From Alistipes timonensis (lineage in GTDB: Bacteria; Bacteroidota; Bacteroidia; Bacteroidales; Muribaculaceae), in assembly GCA_023663385.1 (NCBI GenBank), contig JAMPHO010000012.1:1-42324 (forward strand): a stretch of DNA of 42,324 nucleotides. Direction: 5' to 3'. The translations under genes and the position numbers were made by a program. Positions 1 to 8,216 of the stretch are shown piece by piece. Under the pieces are notes generated by a model that saw nothing but the letters and a program-made list of their open reading frames with translations, ran no database searches and had not been told where the DNA came from. How positions within the stretch are numbered: the stretch's first letter is position 1; each line of letters begins with the position of its first letter.

Positions 1-1180
1 CTCGGCGGTCGTCGCGGCGGCGTGAGCCGTCGGCGCTGTCGCCGGAGTTCCGCACCTCGATGCCTTCGAGCTCGGGCACGGGCTTGCCGAGGAATTTCTC
101 GATAAGCGCGAAACGGCGGCGGTCGCGGGGACCAACGAATGTAACGGCCTCACCTTCCTGCCCGGCGCGGGCCGTGCGGCCGATGCGGTGAACGTAGTCC
201 TCGGCCTCATGGGGCACGTCGTAGTTCACCACCATCGCGATGTCGTCGATGTCGATGCCGCGGGCGAGAATGTCCGTGGCCACCAACACATCGAGGCGGT
301 TGGCGCGGAAGTCGATCATCACCTCGTCGCGCTCGCTCTGCTCCTTGTCGGAATGGATGTCAGCGGCTTTGATGCCCGAACGCTTGAGGATGCGGGCGAG
401 GTCCTTGGCGGTCGATTTGGAGGCGGTGAACACAATCACGCGGTTGGAGTGGCGCTCCTTGAGCAACCAGCGCAGCACGCGTTCCTTCTCCCCCTCGTCG
501 CACTTAACGGCGCTCTGCCTGATGCCCGACGCGGGACGCGACGGCGCGATGCGCACCTCGGCCCTCTCGGGGCGGAGCACCTGCCCGGCCAGGCGGCGGA
601 TAGCCTCCGGCATAGTGGCCGAGAACATCAGCGTCTGGCGCTCCTTGGGGAGCTTGTTGACAATGCGCATAATGTCGTCGTAGAAACCCATGTCGAGCAT
701 TCGGTCGGCCTCGTCGAGGATGAAATAGGCCACTTTCGAGAGGTCGACGTAGCCCATCTGCATATGCGCCAGGAGGCGCCCGGGGGTCGCGATCACGATG
801 TCGGCGCCCGAGCGTATGGCGTGCTCCTGTTGGGCGAACACCTTGCCGTCGGTGCCGCCGTAGACGGCCACACTCGAAAGGGGCAGATAGTACGCCAGCC
901 CTTCGAGCTGGCGGTCGATCTGCTGGGCCAGCTCGCGCGTGGGAGCCATCACTATGCAGTTTATATGGTTCTCCGGCTCGGGGAGAGTGTAAAGCAGGTC
1001 GATTACCGGCAGCAGGTAGGCCGCGGTCTTGCCCGTGCCCGTCTGGGCCACGGCTATAAGGTCGTTACCTTCGAGTACCTTCGGAATAGCCTGTTCCTGT
1101 ATGGGAGTGCAGTCCTGGAAGCCCATCTCGTCGAGGGCGTCGAGGATGCTGTCGCTCAAATCAAGTTCGTCAAATCTCAT
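1..1180 (-). CDS. DEAD-box ATP-dependent RNA helicase, C-terminus cut by window edge
   Basis: Reading from the ATG at 1180 gives a 393-residue open frame that runs off the left edge. It begins MRFDELDLSDSILDALDEMG and carries the whole helicase core: Q motif (TPIQEQAIP), motif I AQTGTGKT, PTRELA, TPGR, motif II DEAD, SAT, ATDILARGID and HRIGRTAR. The family unwinds short RNA duplexes in ribosome assembly, RNA decay and cold adaptation, in the cytoplasm. The frame after motif VI turns arginine-rich (GSRRRDDR), as in RhlE-type proteins with basic RNA-binding tails; the true C-terminus is not visible. It lies downstream of the DUF5689 operon but has its own promoter-like sequence. The exact subfamily (RhlE, DeaD, SrmB) is not decided. 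Confidence 0.95.
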   Translation of the reverse strand, partial: MRFDELDLSDSILDALDEMGFQDCTPIQEQAIPKVLEGNDLIAVAQTGTGKTAAYLLPVIDLLYTLPEPENHINCIVMAPTRELAQQIDRQLEGLAYYLPLSSVAVYGGTDGKVFAQQEHAIRSGADIVIATPGRLLAHMQMGYVDLSKVAYFILDEADRMLDMGFYDDIMRIVNKLPKERQTLMFSATMPEAIRRLAGQVLRPERAEVRIAPSRPASGIRQSAVKCDEGEKERVLRWLLKERHSNRVIVFTASKSTAKDLARILKRSGIKAADIHSDKEQSERDEVMIDFRANRLDVLVATDILARGIDIDDIAMVVNYDVPHEAEDYVHRIGRTARAGQEGEAVTFVGPRDRRRFALIEKFLGKPVPELEGIEVRNSGDSADGSRRRDDRR

Positions 1181-1198
1181 TCTTATACAATTACCCCG

Positions 1199-1229
1199 CG
1201 AAGATACGCAAATCCCCCGTCATTTGCAA
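1199..1229 (-). promoter_or_regulatory. Candidate promoter of the DEAD-box helicase gene
   Basis: On the minus strand a TTG (1229-1227) lies 20 bp upstream of TATCTTCG (1206-1199), close to the Bacteroidetes sigma-70 consensus TTTG-N19-21-TAnnTTTG with one mismatch in the -7 box. It sits 18 bp upstream of the start codon, so the leader would be very short. Confidence 0.45.
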
Positions 1230-1273
1230 TCATCCGCCCCACCCCCATCCCGCCATAGCATTTATGAAAATCC

Positions 1274-1288
1274 TCAACAGGCTGTTGA
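1274..1288. repeat. Short perfect palindrome in the intergenic region
   Basis: TCAACAG-G-CTGTTGA is a perfect 7-bp dyad, enclosed by a further ATCCT (1269-1273) / AGGAT (1296-1300) pair. It lies between the helicase promoter and the upstream operon terminator. It could be an operator or a weak hairpin; nothing decides. Confidence 0.3.
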
Positions 1289-1311
1289 AGAATTAGGATT
1301 ATGTTTTAGAG

Positions 1312-1350
1312 AAAGAAAACCGCCCCGGGCGAACTGGTCGCTCGGGGCGG
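1312..1350 (-). terminator. Intrinsic terminator of the TonB/DUF5689 operon
   Basis: CCGCCCCGGGC (1320-1330) and GCTCGGGGCGG (1340-1350) form an 11-bp stem with one G-U type mismatch and a 9-nt loop. On the minus strand the stem is followed at once by TTTTCTTTC. It lies 43 bp past the stop codon of the last operon gene. Confidence 0.8.
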
Positions 1351-1393
1351 AGTATGGTGGGGAGCCCCGGTGGGGGCTGGTGTCAGCGGTGGA

Positions 1394-3664
1394 TTACTGG
1401 GCGGTCACTACCACGTTGTCGATTTCCCAGGTACCGGCCATGGAGGTGGTGGAGGTGTACTTGAAGCCTACCTGCACTTTCTTTCCGGCATAGGGGGTGA
1501 GGTCGATCGCGGGACCGTTGTCGAAGGAGGTGAAGTTCTTACCGGCGGGATAGTCGGGGAAGTCGTTGATGGCAACGGGAGCGCCCCACGCGCCACCCTC
1601 TTCGCGGATAACGTAGAACACCATGTTCTGGGGCTTGGTGAGAGCGCCAGAGCTGTCGCGGAACTGGCCGATAGCCTGACGGAACGACATCGAAGCGGAT
1701 GTCTTGCCGGTGAGATCGAGCACGGGCGAAACGAGGTAAGCCGCGTCGACGGCGTAGCTGGCCTTGTTGTAAGCCGAGGCCTTCATATAGCCGTAGCTGT
1801 CGAGAGTCCATACCTGGGTAAGGCCTTCGGGCAGGGTGCCGTTCTCGATGGTGAAGCCGTCCTGCGAGCCGGTGAAGGTCGCGTTGAGAATCTCGCTGCC
1901 GCCGGTCGCGGGAGGGGTCACGGGGGTGTCGCCACCCTCACCGTCGAACTGGTACCAGCTAACGCTCTTGATACCTGCCACGCCGAAGTATGCTTCGTAG
2001 CTGCCGCAGAGCGTCACGAGCTTGCCGAAGTTCTCAGGATGGTCCTGAAGGTTGAGCGCCTCGCGGATCGCCCCGGAGGGGAGCGCGATCGGGAGAACGG
2101 TTGCCGAGGTGTTGCCGTCGGGGGTGTCGGCGATCAGCATATTGGTCTTGGTGGTCGCGGGGAGGGCGAACTGAGCCTCGGAAATCGATTTGTCGGGGAT
2201 GAAGCCCACGATGTAACCCTTTACGTAGACGTTGGGGGTCGCGCCGGAGGGCTTGGAGGTCATGATGATCTGCGAGGGGGAGTAGGGATTCTCCGCAGTG
2301 CCGTCGCCCTGGGTGGGGCCGGGGGTGGGATCGTCGGCGCCGGGCACGTCGACCCCTTCGAGGCGGAACTCGGGAGCTGTGCCGGTGTTGCCGGTCACGC
2401 CGAAGGTGCCCATGTACTTGTCGAGGGTGCCGCGCACATTGAGGCGCTTGCCGAGGTTCTCGGGATGGTTGGCAAGAGCCACATACTGACGCATAACCGA
2501 ACCCTGCGGGAGGGAGATCACCAGGCACTCGTTGAGGTCCTGGGTGTCGGCGGTGGCGCCGATAACCACGGTGTTGTCGAGCGTGGCGGTAGCGCCCCAT
2601 TCGATGTCGGCGGCGGAGGTCACGGACTCAACCTGGGGCTTGACGGTGCCCACGATGAAGCCTTCAACCCAGCCGATGGGGGTTTCGCCGGCGGTCTCCA
2701 TAGCCACGGCCTCCTCAACGGTGTAGGGGTTGGTCATCTCGCCCTTGGGGAGGGTCGGGTTGCCGAAGTTCATCAGGTCGTCCTCGGTGAGGATCATAAG
2801 CTGCCAGGCCGAGGTGGTGATGGAAGCCGTCGGGCTGGCGAGATAGTAGCCGAGAATACCGACGATGTCGCCCCGACCTTCGGGGAGCTTGGTGTTCCAG
2901 AAGTCGGCGTAGCCCGAGGTGCGCACAACGATAGCGTCGCCGTTGGCATCCTCAAGCACGCGGTTCTGCTCGGCGCTGATCGAGGTCTGATAGTTGGAGC
3001 AGAGGGTCTCCTTGCCGTCGGCGGCGGGGAACGCGACGTTGTTGAAGCGCACGAGCTGGCCCTGCCACTTTTTGAGATACTCGCTGTCGCGGGCATTGGC
3101 GTTCAGCTCGCCGAACGACGGGCCTTCGATCGGCTGCGCCTTCGACTCGTCGGGCAGGCCGTTGAGCTGGCGGTGGTTCTGATAGAACTCGGGAGCCATG
3201 AAAGCGCCGGTGTACTTGTTGAGGCTGGTGTTCCACTTGGGAGCGCCGAGCTGCATCTGGCCGCTGTAACGACCGCCGTACATACCAGTAACGTCGATCA
3301 CGACCTCCTGGCCCACGCGGTTGAGGAGCCAGAGGTTGTATTCGTTGACGGAGATGCTCAGAGCCGCCGTCTCGTCGCGAATGTAGATGGTCTTGTATAT
3401 GTTGCCCCCCTTGTCGTCGGAGATCACCCACCCCTTGATTATGTAGTGGGAGCCGTCGGCGCGGGCGGGAAACTGCTCGCAGTAGTTATAGTCGTTGTCC
3501 TTCCAAAAAGCGTTTTTGAGCTCCAGGATGGTGGTGTTGGCCTCCCAGGTAGCCTTGGGGCCGTCGGCCGATATCTTGGGCGCGTCGATGTCGTCCTGAC
3601 AGGAAGAGAATCCCGCGGCGGCGACCAGCGCGGTCAGGCCGTATAGAAATGCTTTGATATTCAT
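1394..3664 (-). CDS. DUF5689 lipoprotein with two DUF6359-like repeats and a choice-of-anchor J domain
   Basis: The 756-residue protein starts with a lipoprotein signal peptide whose lipobox ends at Cys22 (GFSSC), so it is probably anchored in the outer membrane. Residues about 40-285 resemble DUF5689 (ILELKNAFW...YIIKGWVISDDKGGNIYKT), an OB-fold-like domain. Two repeats follow (about 290-425 and 450-580), each opening with NPY, containing a GxIVG strand and then HPENxGK, typical of DUF6359. The last part (about 595-756) is a jelly-roll of the choice-of-anchor J kind, ending WEIDNVVVTAQ. It is the last gene of a three-gene operon, 23 bp after a shorter paralog. Biochemical role is unknown; OB-like folds and a nearby secreted nuclease suggest nucleic-acid or polymer binding (inference). 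Confidence 0.85.
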   Translation of the reverse strand: MNIKAFLYGLTALVAAAGFSSCQDDIDAPKISADGPKATWEANTTILELKNAFWKDNDYNYCEQFPARADGSHYIIKGWVISDDKGGNIYKTIYIRDETAALSISVNEYNLWLLNRVGQEVVIDVTGMYGGRYSGQMQLGAPKWNTSLNKYTGAFMAPEFYQNHRQLNGLPDESKAQPIEGPSFGELNANARDSEYLKKWQGQLVRFNNVAFPAADGKETLCSNYQTSISAEQNRVLEDANGDAIVVRTSGYADFWNTKLPEGRGDIVGILGYYLASPTASITTSAWQLMILTEDDLMNFGNPTLPKGEMTNPYTVEEAVAMETAGETPIGWVEGFIVGTVKPQVESVTSAADIEWGATATLDNTVVIGATADTQDLNECLVISLPQGSVMRQYVALANHPENLGKRLNVRGTLDKYMGTFGVTGNTGTAPEFRLEGVDVPGADDPTPGPTQGDGTAENPYSPSQIIMTSKPSGATPNVYVKGYIVGFIPDKSISEAQFALPATTKTNMLIADTPDGNTSATVLPIALPSGAIREALNLQDHPENFGKLVTLCGSYEAYFGVAGIKSVSWYQFDGEGGDTPVTPPATGGSEILNATFTGSQDGFTIENGTLPEGLTQVWTLDSYGYMKASAYNKASYAVDAAYLVSPVLDLTGKTSASMSFRQAIGQFRDSSGALTKPQNMVFYVIREEGGAWGAPVAINDFPDYPAGKNFTSFDNGPAIDLTPYAGKKVQVGFKYTSTTSMAGTWEIDNVVVTAQ

Positions 3665-3687
3665 ATTTCCAAGTTTTTCGGGGGTGA

Positions 3688-5049
3688 TTAGCGGTCGACA
3701 GCGACGTTAACGTTCTTCACTTCCCAGGTACCTGCCTTGGCGGCGGTGCTCTTGTAGCGGAAAGCGATGCGTATCTTCTTGCCGGCGTATGCCTTGAGGT
3801 CGATGGTGCCCGACTTCACGAATGTGAAGCTGGAGAAATAGTTGGGAATCTCGACTTTGGTCCAGTTGGAGCCATCCTCGGAAACCTCGAAAGTGGCCTC
3901 CTGCTTGGCGGTCTCAGCGTCGGCGAAGTAGTTGCCGGCGTGCTCGAAGTTCACGGTCACGTTCTTGGTGCCGGCGAGGTCGATTTCGGGGGATACAAGG
4001 CGCGAGTCGGTGTCGTAGGCCTGGCCGGAGGCGAAGCCCTGGGCCTTGGCGCAGGTGTAGCGGGTGTCGCTCGACCAGATGTAGCTCAGCCCGGCGGGCA
4101 TCGCGATGTTCTCGATGGTGAAGTTGCCGAGCGACGAGGCGAACGACTCGGAGAAGATGGTCTCTCCGGCGGCCTCCACGGGGGGAGTTGCCGGGGTGAA
4201 GCCTACCAGGTCGGCGGGGTCGTTGAGCTGGAGCTGCCAGTCGGTGTTGTAGTAGCCGAGGATGGCGGTCACGGAGCCGGTACCCTCGGGCATGAGGTTG
4301 AACCACCAGTCGGAGTAGCCCGAGTTGCGGAGCTGGAAGCGCTGCCCGGTTTCGGCAACGAGGTAACGGGTGGTGTTGGCGCCGCTCTCGGCGAAGGGCT
4401 CGCCGGGGGTCTCGAAGCGGAGGTCCTTGATGGTCACCAGGCGGTTCTGCCAGGTGAGGAGCTCGGTGTCGTTACCCTTGAACGACATCACCTCGGCGGC
4501 GGTCAGCTCGAAAGGCACAACCTCGCGGGGGTCGGGAGCCGACTGGGGAGTGGCTACGGCCTCCCACTGCGCGGTAGTGAGGCGCGAGGGGTTCTGGTAC
4601 TCGTCGGTCTTGGTGCCGCAGATGAGGTTGTTGCGGTAGGTACCCAGGTAGAGTCCCGTCATATTCACGGCGATTTCGGCGCCGTACTGGCCGATGATGG
4701 TCTCGTCGAGCTTGCTGTTGTCGATGGAGAACGCCATACAGGCCGTTCCGTCCTCGACCATGACGTACTTGAACACGTTGCCGGAGGCGGTGTTCGACAC
4801 GATGCGGCCGCGGATTATGTAGTCCTGGCCGTCCTCGTTGGTGCCGACTTCGGTGGCGTAGTCATTTCCGGCGCCGGTGAAAAAGGCCTCCTTGAGTTCC
4901 AGAATCGAGATATTGGGCTCGATCCGCTCATATACATCGGTCGGGTCGTAGACCGGCGGGAGTGCCTGCTCGTCGTCGCACGACGAGAACCCGGCAGCCA
5001 TGCCCAGGGACGCGGCGATGGCCGCGAGGCTGAATATATTCTTGTTCAT
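3688..5049 (-). CDS. DUF5689 domain lipoprotein with choice-of-anchor J domain
   Basis: This 453-residue protein has a lipobox ending at Cys24 (GFSSC) and the same architecture as its downstream neighbour without the DUF6359-like repeats. DUF5689 spans about residues 45-285, with the matching motifs ISILELKEAFF, YIIRGRIVSN and GNVFKYVMVED. A jelly-roll domain (about 295-453) ends TWEVKNVNVAVDR. It lies 21 bp after the TonB-dependent receptor gene and 23 bp before the paralog, so the three are almost certainly co-transcribed. A lipoprotein next to a TonB receptor that lacks SusD is likely its surface partner; that role is inferred from position. Confidence 0.85.
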   Translation of the reverse strand: MNKNIFSLAAIAASLGMAAGFSSCDDEQALPPVYDPTDVYERIEPNISILELKEAFFTGAGNDYATEVGTNEDGQDYIIRGRIVSNTASGNVFKYVMVEDGTACMAFSIDNSKLDETIIGQYGAEIAVNMTGLYLGTYRNNLICGTKTDEYQNPSRLTTAQWEAVATPQSAPDPREVVPFELTAAEVMSFKGNDTELLTWQNRLVTIKDLRFETPGEPFAESGANTTRYLVAETGQRFQLRNSGYSDWWFNLMPEGTGSVTAILGYYNTDWQLQLNDPADLVGFTPATPPVEAAGETIFSESFASSLGNFTIENIAMPAGLSYIWSSDTRYTCAKAQGFASGQAYDTDSRLVSPEIDLAGTKNVTVNFEHAGNYFADAETAKQEATFEVSEDGSNWTKVEIPNYFSSFTFVKSGTIDLKAYAGKKIRIAFRYKSTAAKAGTWEVKNVNVAVDR

Positions 5050-5070
5050 TGTGTTGATTCGTTTAGGAGT

Positions 5071-7854
5071 TTAGAACCGGAAACCTACGTTGAAGTAAAC
5101 GTTCGTGCCCTGCGCGTACTGGAGGCGGTAGGGGTAGGCTTTGGCGTCGTAGTTCCTCGTGTCGACGCGCAGCTGCTGGTAGGCGTTGGTGATCAGGTTG
5201 CGGTTGTTGAGGATGTTCGAAACGCTCAGGTTGAGGTTGAGGTAATACTTGTAGGCGAAACGGAAGCTCTTGCCGATCGAGGCGTTGAGCACCCAGTTGT
5301 TGGCAAGCTTGGGCTGATGGGCGAAATCCTTCTGGATTTGCTCGGCCTCGGCCATGGAGCCGGCCTTCTCCCACACCCCTTCGAGAGTCTCGTGGTAGGG
5401 ATAAGCCAGAGCCACATAGTAGTCGGCAAGCCAGGAGGCGTTCACGTTGAGGTACCAGCTCTTGGGAGCGGCCCAGTCAAGACCGATGTTGAAGGCGGTC
5501 TGCGGGGTCGACACGCTGTAGTAGTTCTTGAGGTACACGGTGCGGGTGGTGGGGTCGAAAAGGCCGTTCTCGCTCATGCGGGTACCCTGGGGATTGTTCT
5601 TGTACTGGTAGCGGGCGTAGGTGCCGGCGAAGGTGGCGGTAAGCGAGGGGAGGATTTTGTAGGACATACCGAGTTCGACACCCTTGTTCTGGCGGTGTAC
5701 ACCTGTAACGGCGTAGTTCACGAAAGAGTTCAGGGTCTCGTCGTAGAAGCCGCGGCGCTCCATGGCGTCGGTGGTGTTAACCAGGAACACACCTACCGAA
5801 CCGCGGAAGCGGCGGTAGTTCCAGTTGTAGGAGAAGTCGGCGGCGAAGGTGCGGGCCGAGGTCAGGCCGCTCACAACGTCGTCGCTGATGCGGGGCGAGA
5901 TGTACACGTCCTTGATCAGGGGAGCCTCGGTGCCGTACTGGGCGCGGAGGGTGAAGTAGTTGCGGCCGTTGAGCTTGTAGGTGGCGCCCACCTTCACGGC
6001 GGCGTCGTCGAAGCGCTGGGTGTCGCTCTTACCCTTGGAGTTCTCGGGGGCGCGTCCGTTGCGCATATGGCCGAAGCGGAAGAACTGCTCGTAGCTCACC
6101 TGGAGGCCGTAGTTCACATCCCAGTGGGTGGTGTTGATCTGGTTCTGCACGAAAGCCTGGGCCTTGAGCGCCGTGATGTCGTAGTCGTGGCCGAATACGT
6201 CGCCCACGCCGACGCGGCGGTTGGGGTCGTCGAGGTCGTTCTGCATGATGTTCACGCTGGCCAGCGGGTTGTTGATGTCGCGGTCGGCGAAGGTGTTGAT
6301 GTCGAGCCAGTACTCACCGCCGAGAAGGTCCTTCACGGTCATATAGTCGTGGTACTTGGTGAAGTTGAAGGTAACGCCGGCCTGGAGGGTCATATGGTCG
6401 GTGAGGCGGCGGTTGAGCACCGAGTTCGCGATGAAGTTGAACTGGTTGCTGTGCTCCCACTGCTGCATGTAGGTCGAACCTACGCGGTCCTCCTCGGGCT
6501 TACCCTGGTTGAGGGCGTTGTTCACGGCGTTCACCTCGTAGAACTCGTCCCAGTTGATCTGGCGCACGCCGCCGATGTTGTCGCGCCACAGCTCGGTATA
6601 GTAGTCGGCCATACCCGGGGTCTCGGCGTTGTTGAGCCAGTAGGAGGGGAGGTTCTTGTAGTAGTCAGGCTTGGGGTCGTTGCCCTGGTTGTAGGTCACG
6701 CGGGTGCGGGCGAAGTTGAGCCAGCGCACGGCCACGCCCGTGTTGAGCGTCGTCTTCTCGTCCTTGTAGAGCCAGTTGAGCATCACCGTCGGGTCGAAGC
6801 GGCGGCGTATGTTGTCGGAGCGCTTTTTGCCGCTCTGCCAGCCCCAGGCGGGGTTGTAGAGGTTGTCGCCGGTGAGGTCGAACACCTCCTGCACGGCGGC
6901 GCGGGAGTTGGCCTGCTCGGTGGGTGCGCCCCAGGTGGTCAGCGTTATCGAGTGGTGGGGGTTGAACACCTTCTCCAGCGAAATGAAGTAGCCGCCCGAG
7001 TTGTAGTAGGTGCCGTCAACGATGCCCTCGTCGCTGTAGCGGCCGATGGCGCTCACCGTCAAGGCCAGGCCGTTGGCGTTCAGGCCGGTCGAATAGGTGG
7101 CCATGGCGCGGGCGTAGTAGTTGGCGTTGGTGTAGCTCACCAGGGCGTTGAAGCCGGGGGAGTAGTTCTCGGTGATGGTGTTGATATTCTGCGAGCCGCC
7201 CAGGCCGGAGAAGCCGTAGGAGGCGGCGCCCAAACCGGTGGTGGTAGTGTTGTTGCGGAAAGCGCGCGAAGTCATGCCGCCGAGCTGCGAGAAGGAGAAG
7301 CCGCCGCGGATGAGGTCGTTCATCGGCATGCCGTTGATGTAGGTCTCGGAAGCCGAGCTGTTGAGGCCGCGGTAGTTGGAGTAGAGGGGCTTGTAGCCGA
7401 AGCGGGTAAACTTGTAGTAAACGTCGTCCGACGAGCCGGTGAGGGCCGAGATGCTCTGGCCGCTCCCCTCGGTGTCATCGTCGATGAACGACTCGTCGAA
7501 AAGGAGGTCGTTGGCCCCCTCCGAGAGGTAGGCCGAGGTGTTGTCGTCGAGGATCATCACGCAGTCGACGCCCTGGTTCGACCCGTCGTATACAAGGGTC
7601 TGCACGGCGCCGTCGAGATAGCCGGGAGCCGTTACCTGGAGCATCACCTCGCCGGGATGCGAGTTGCTGATGCGGTAGTCACCGGCGGGGCCGGTGGTAA
7701 CTGAAATACCCTGCGAGGGTATGGAGACTACTGCTCCGGGAATCGGGGCACCTGTGTCGGCGTCGGTAATGACACCCGTCACGGTGGCTGCCTGCTGGGC
7801 CAGCATCGGAACCGACGCCGAGGCAAGCAGGGTTAGAAACAGTTTAACTCTCAT
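5071..7854 (-). CDS. TonB-dependent outer membrane receptor with CarboxypepD_reg-like domain (not SusC-type)
   Basis: The ATG at 7854 (MRVKLFLTLLASASVPMLAQ) is chosen because it opens directly on a signal peptide; an in-frame start 42 bp upstream would add a charged extension. The protein has 927 residues: a carboxypeptidase-regulatory-like beta sandwich (about 22-105, TVTGVITDADTGAPIPGAVV), a plug domain (about 110-260) and a long aromatic-rich beta-barrel ending NVYFNVGFRF, the usual outer-membrane C-terminal aromatic. Such receptors import ligands with energy from TonB-ExbBD. No SusD gene is adjacent; two DUF5689 lipoproteins occupy the partner position instead. Substrate is unknown. The long, foldable leader upstream suggests post-transcriptional control. 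Confidence 0.92.
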   Translation of the reverse strand: MRVKLFLTLLASASVPMLAQQAATVTGVITDADTGAPIPGAVVSIPSQGISVTTGPAGDYRISNSHPGEVMLQVTAPGYLDGAVQTLVYDGSNQGVDCVMILDDNTSAYLSEGANDLLFDESFIDDDTEGSGQSISALTGSSDDVYYKFTRFGYKPLYSNYRGLNSSASETYINGMPMNDLIRGGFSFSQLGGMTSRAFRNNTTTTGLGAASYGFSGLGGSQNINTITENYSPGFNALVSYTNANYYARAMATYSTGLNANGLALTVSAIGRYSDEGIVDGTYYNSGGYFISLEKVFNPHHSITLTTWGAPTEQANSRAAVQEVFDLTGDNLYNPAWGWQSGKKRSDNIRRRFDPTVMLNWLYKDEKTTLNTGVAVRWLNFARTRVTYNQGNDPKPDYYKNLPSYWLNNAETPGMADYYTELWRDNIGGVRQINWDEFYEVNAVNNALNQGKPEEDRVGSTYMQQWEHSNQFNFIANSVLNRRLTDHMTLQAGVTFNFTKYHDYMTVKDLLGGEYWLDINTFADRDINNPLASVNIMQNDLDDPNRRVGVGDVFGHDYDITALKAQAFVQNQINTTHWDVNYGLQVSYEQFFRFGHMRNGRAPENSKGKSDTQRFDDAAVKVGATYKLNGRNYFTLRAQYGTEAPLIKDVYISPRISDDVVSGLTSARTFAADFSYNWNYRRFRGSVGVFLVNTTDAMERRGFYDETLNSFVNYAVTGVHRQNKGVELGMSYKILPSLTATFAGTYARYQYKNNPQGTRMSENGLFDPTTRTVYLKNYYSVSTPQTAFNIGLDWAAPKSWYLNVNASWLADYYVALAYPYHETLEGVWEKAGSMAEAEQIQKDFAHQPKLANNWVLNASIGKSFRFAYKYYLNLNLSVSNILNNRNLITNAYQQLRVDTRNYDAKAYPYRLQYAQGTNVYFNVGFRF

Positions 7855-8053
7855 AATATAGAAGTTGGTTAATAAATTTTTCTCTTCACCGGCCACCCCT
7901 CCGGGCGGCCACCGACCTCAGGACGTGCCGCAAAGCGTCTTTCCCTCGCGGAAGAGGCGCCGGCACGCGTAACGACGGCAACAGCCTCCGGCCTGACTCT
8001 CAGACCTTTGGCCGCATCATATGTTAAACGCTACTAAATAGCCTCCAAATTTA
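7855..8053 (-). promoter_or_regulatory. Long structured 5' leader and candidate promoter of the TonB/DUF5689 operon
   Basis: A perfect -7 box TAAATTTG lies at 8053-8046 but no clear -33 TTTG precedes it. Transcription from there would give a leader of about 185 nt. It can fold into at least three hairpins: GGCC...GGCC arms around 7990-8013, a long stem with arms 7924-7930 and 7961-7967 (CGTGCCG/CGGCACG) and inner pairing, and GGCCACCC/GGGCGGCC at 7891-7910. A short AT-rich stretch separates the last hairpin from the start codon. I compared it by eye with cobalamin and TPP riboswitches and do not find the conserved cores. The intergenic stretch to 8216 otherwise holds only the terminator of the upstream unit. 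Confidence 0.4.
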
Positions 8054-8148
8054 GCAAAAAAACTTTAATCGCGCCCCATCCGCCCACGTTAAAATACGCG
8101 TTAAATCACGCCCCGGCACAGCGCCCGCCCCACTCCCTAAATACGCGA

Positions 8149-8180
8149 GGCGCCCCGCGGATCAATCTCCGCAGGGCGCC
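8149..8180 (-). terminator. Candidate terminator of the LRR/C13 unit
   Basis: GGCGCCCCGCGG (8149-8160) pairs with CCGCAGGGCGCC (8169-8180), a 12-bp stem with one mismatch and an 8-nt loop, 37 bp past the LRR gene stop. The downstream minus-strand sequence (TCGCGTATTT) is only weakly T-rich, so it may be partial. Confidence 0.6.
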
Positions 8181-8216
8181 CGTGTCAGAGCTTACATAAG
8201 TCAAGCTATATGAAAC

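Noticed and set aside
1370..3646. Long plus-strand open frame (758 codons) opposite the DUF5689 gene
   Set aside because: Gly/Val/Ala/His-rich translation with no family features, exactly antisense to a recognisable lipoprotein; an effect of high GC and codon bias.
3940..7704. 1254-codon plus-strand open frame
   Set aside because: Antisense to the DUF5689 and TonB receptor genes; composition is that of a shadow frame (E-V-G-H rich) with no signal peptide or domain.
7855..8053. Cobalamin or TPP riboswitch
   Set aside because: A CTGAGAG string and a GGGAA string are present, but the conserved cores (GCCACTG and the AGYCMGGAGACC box, or the TPP GGGG and ACCTGA parts) are not in the right order or spacing.
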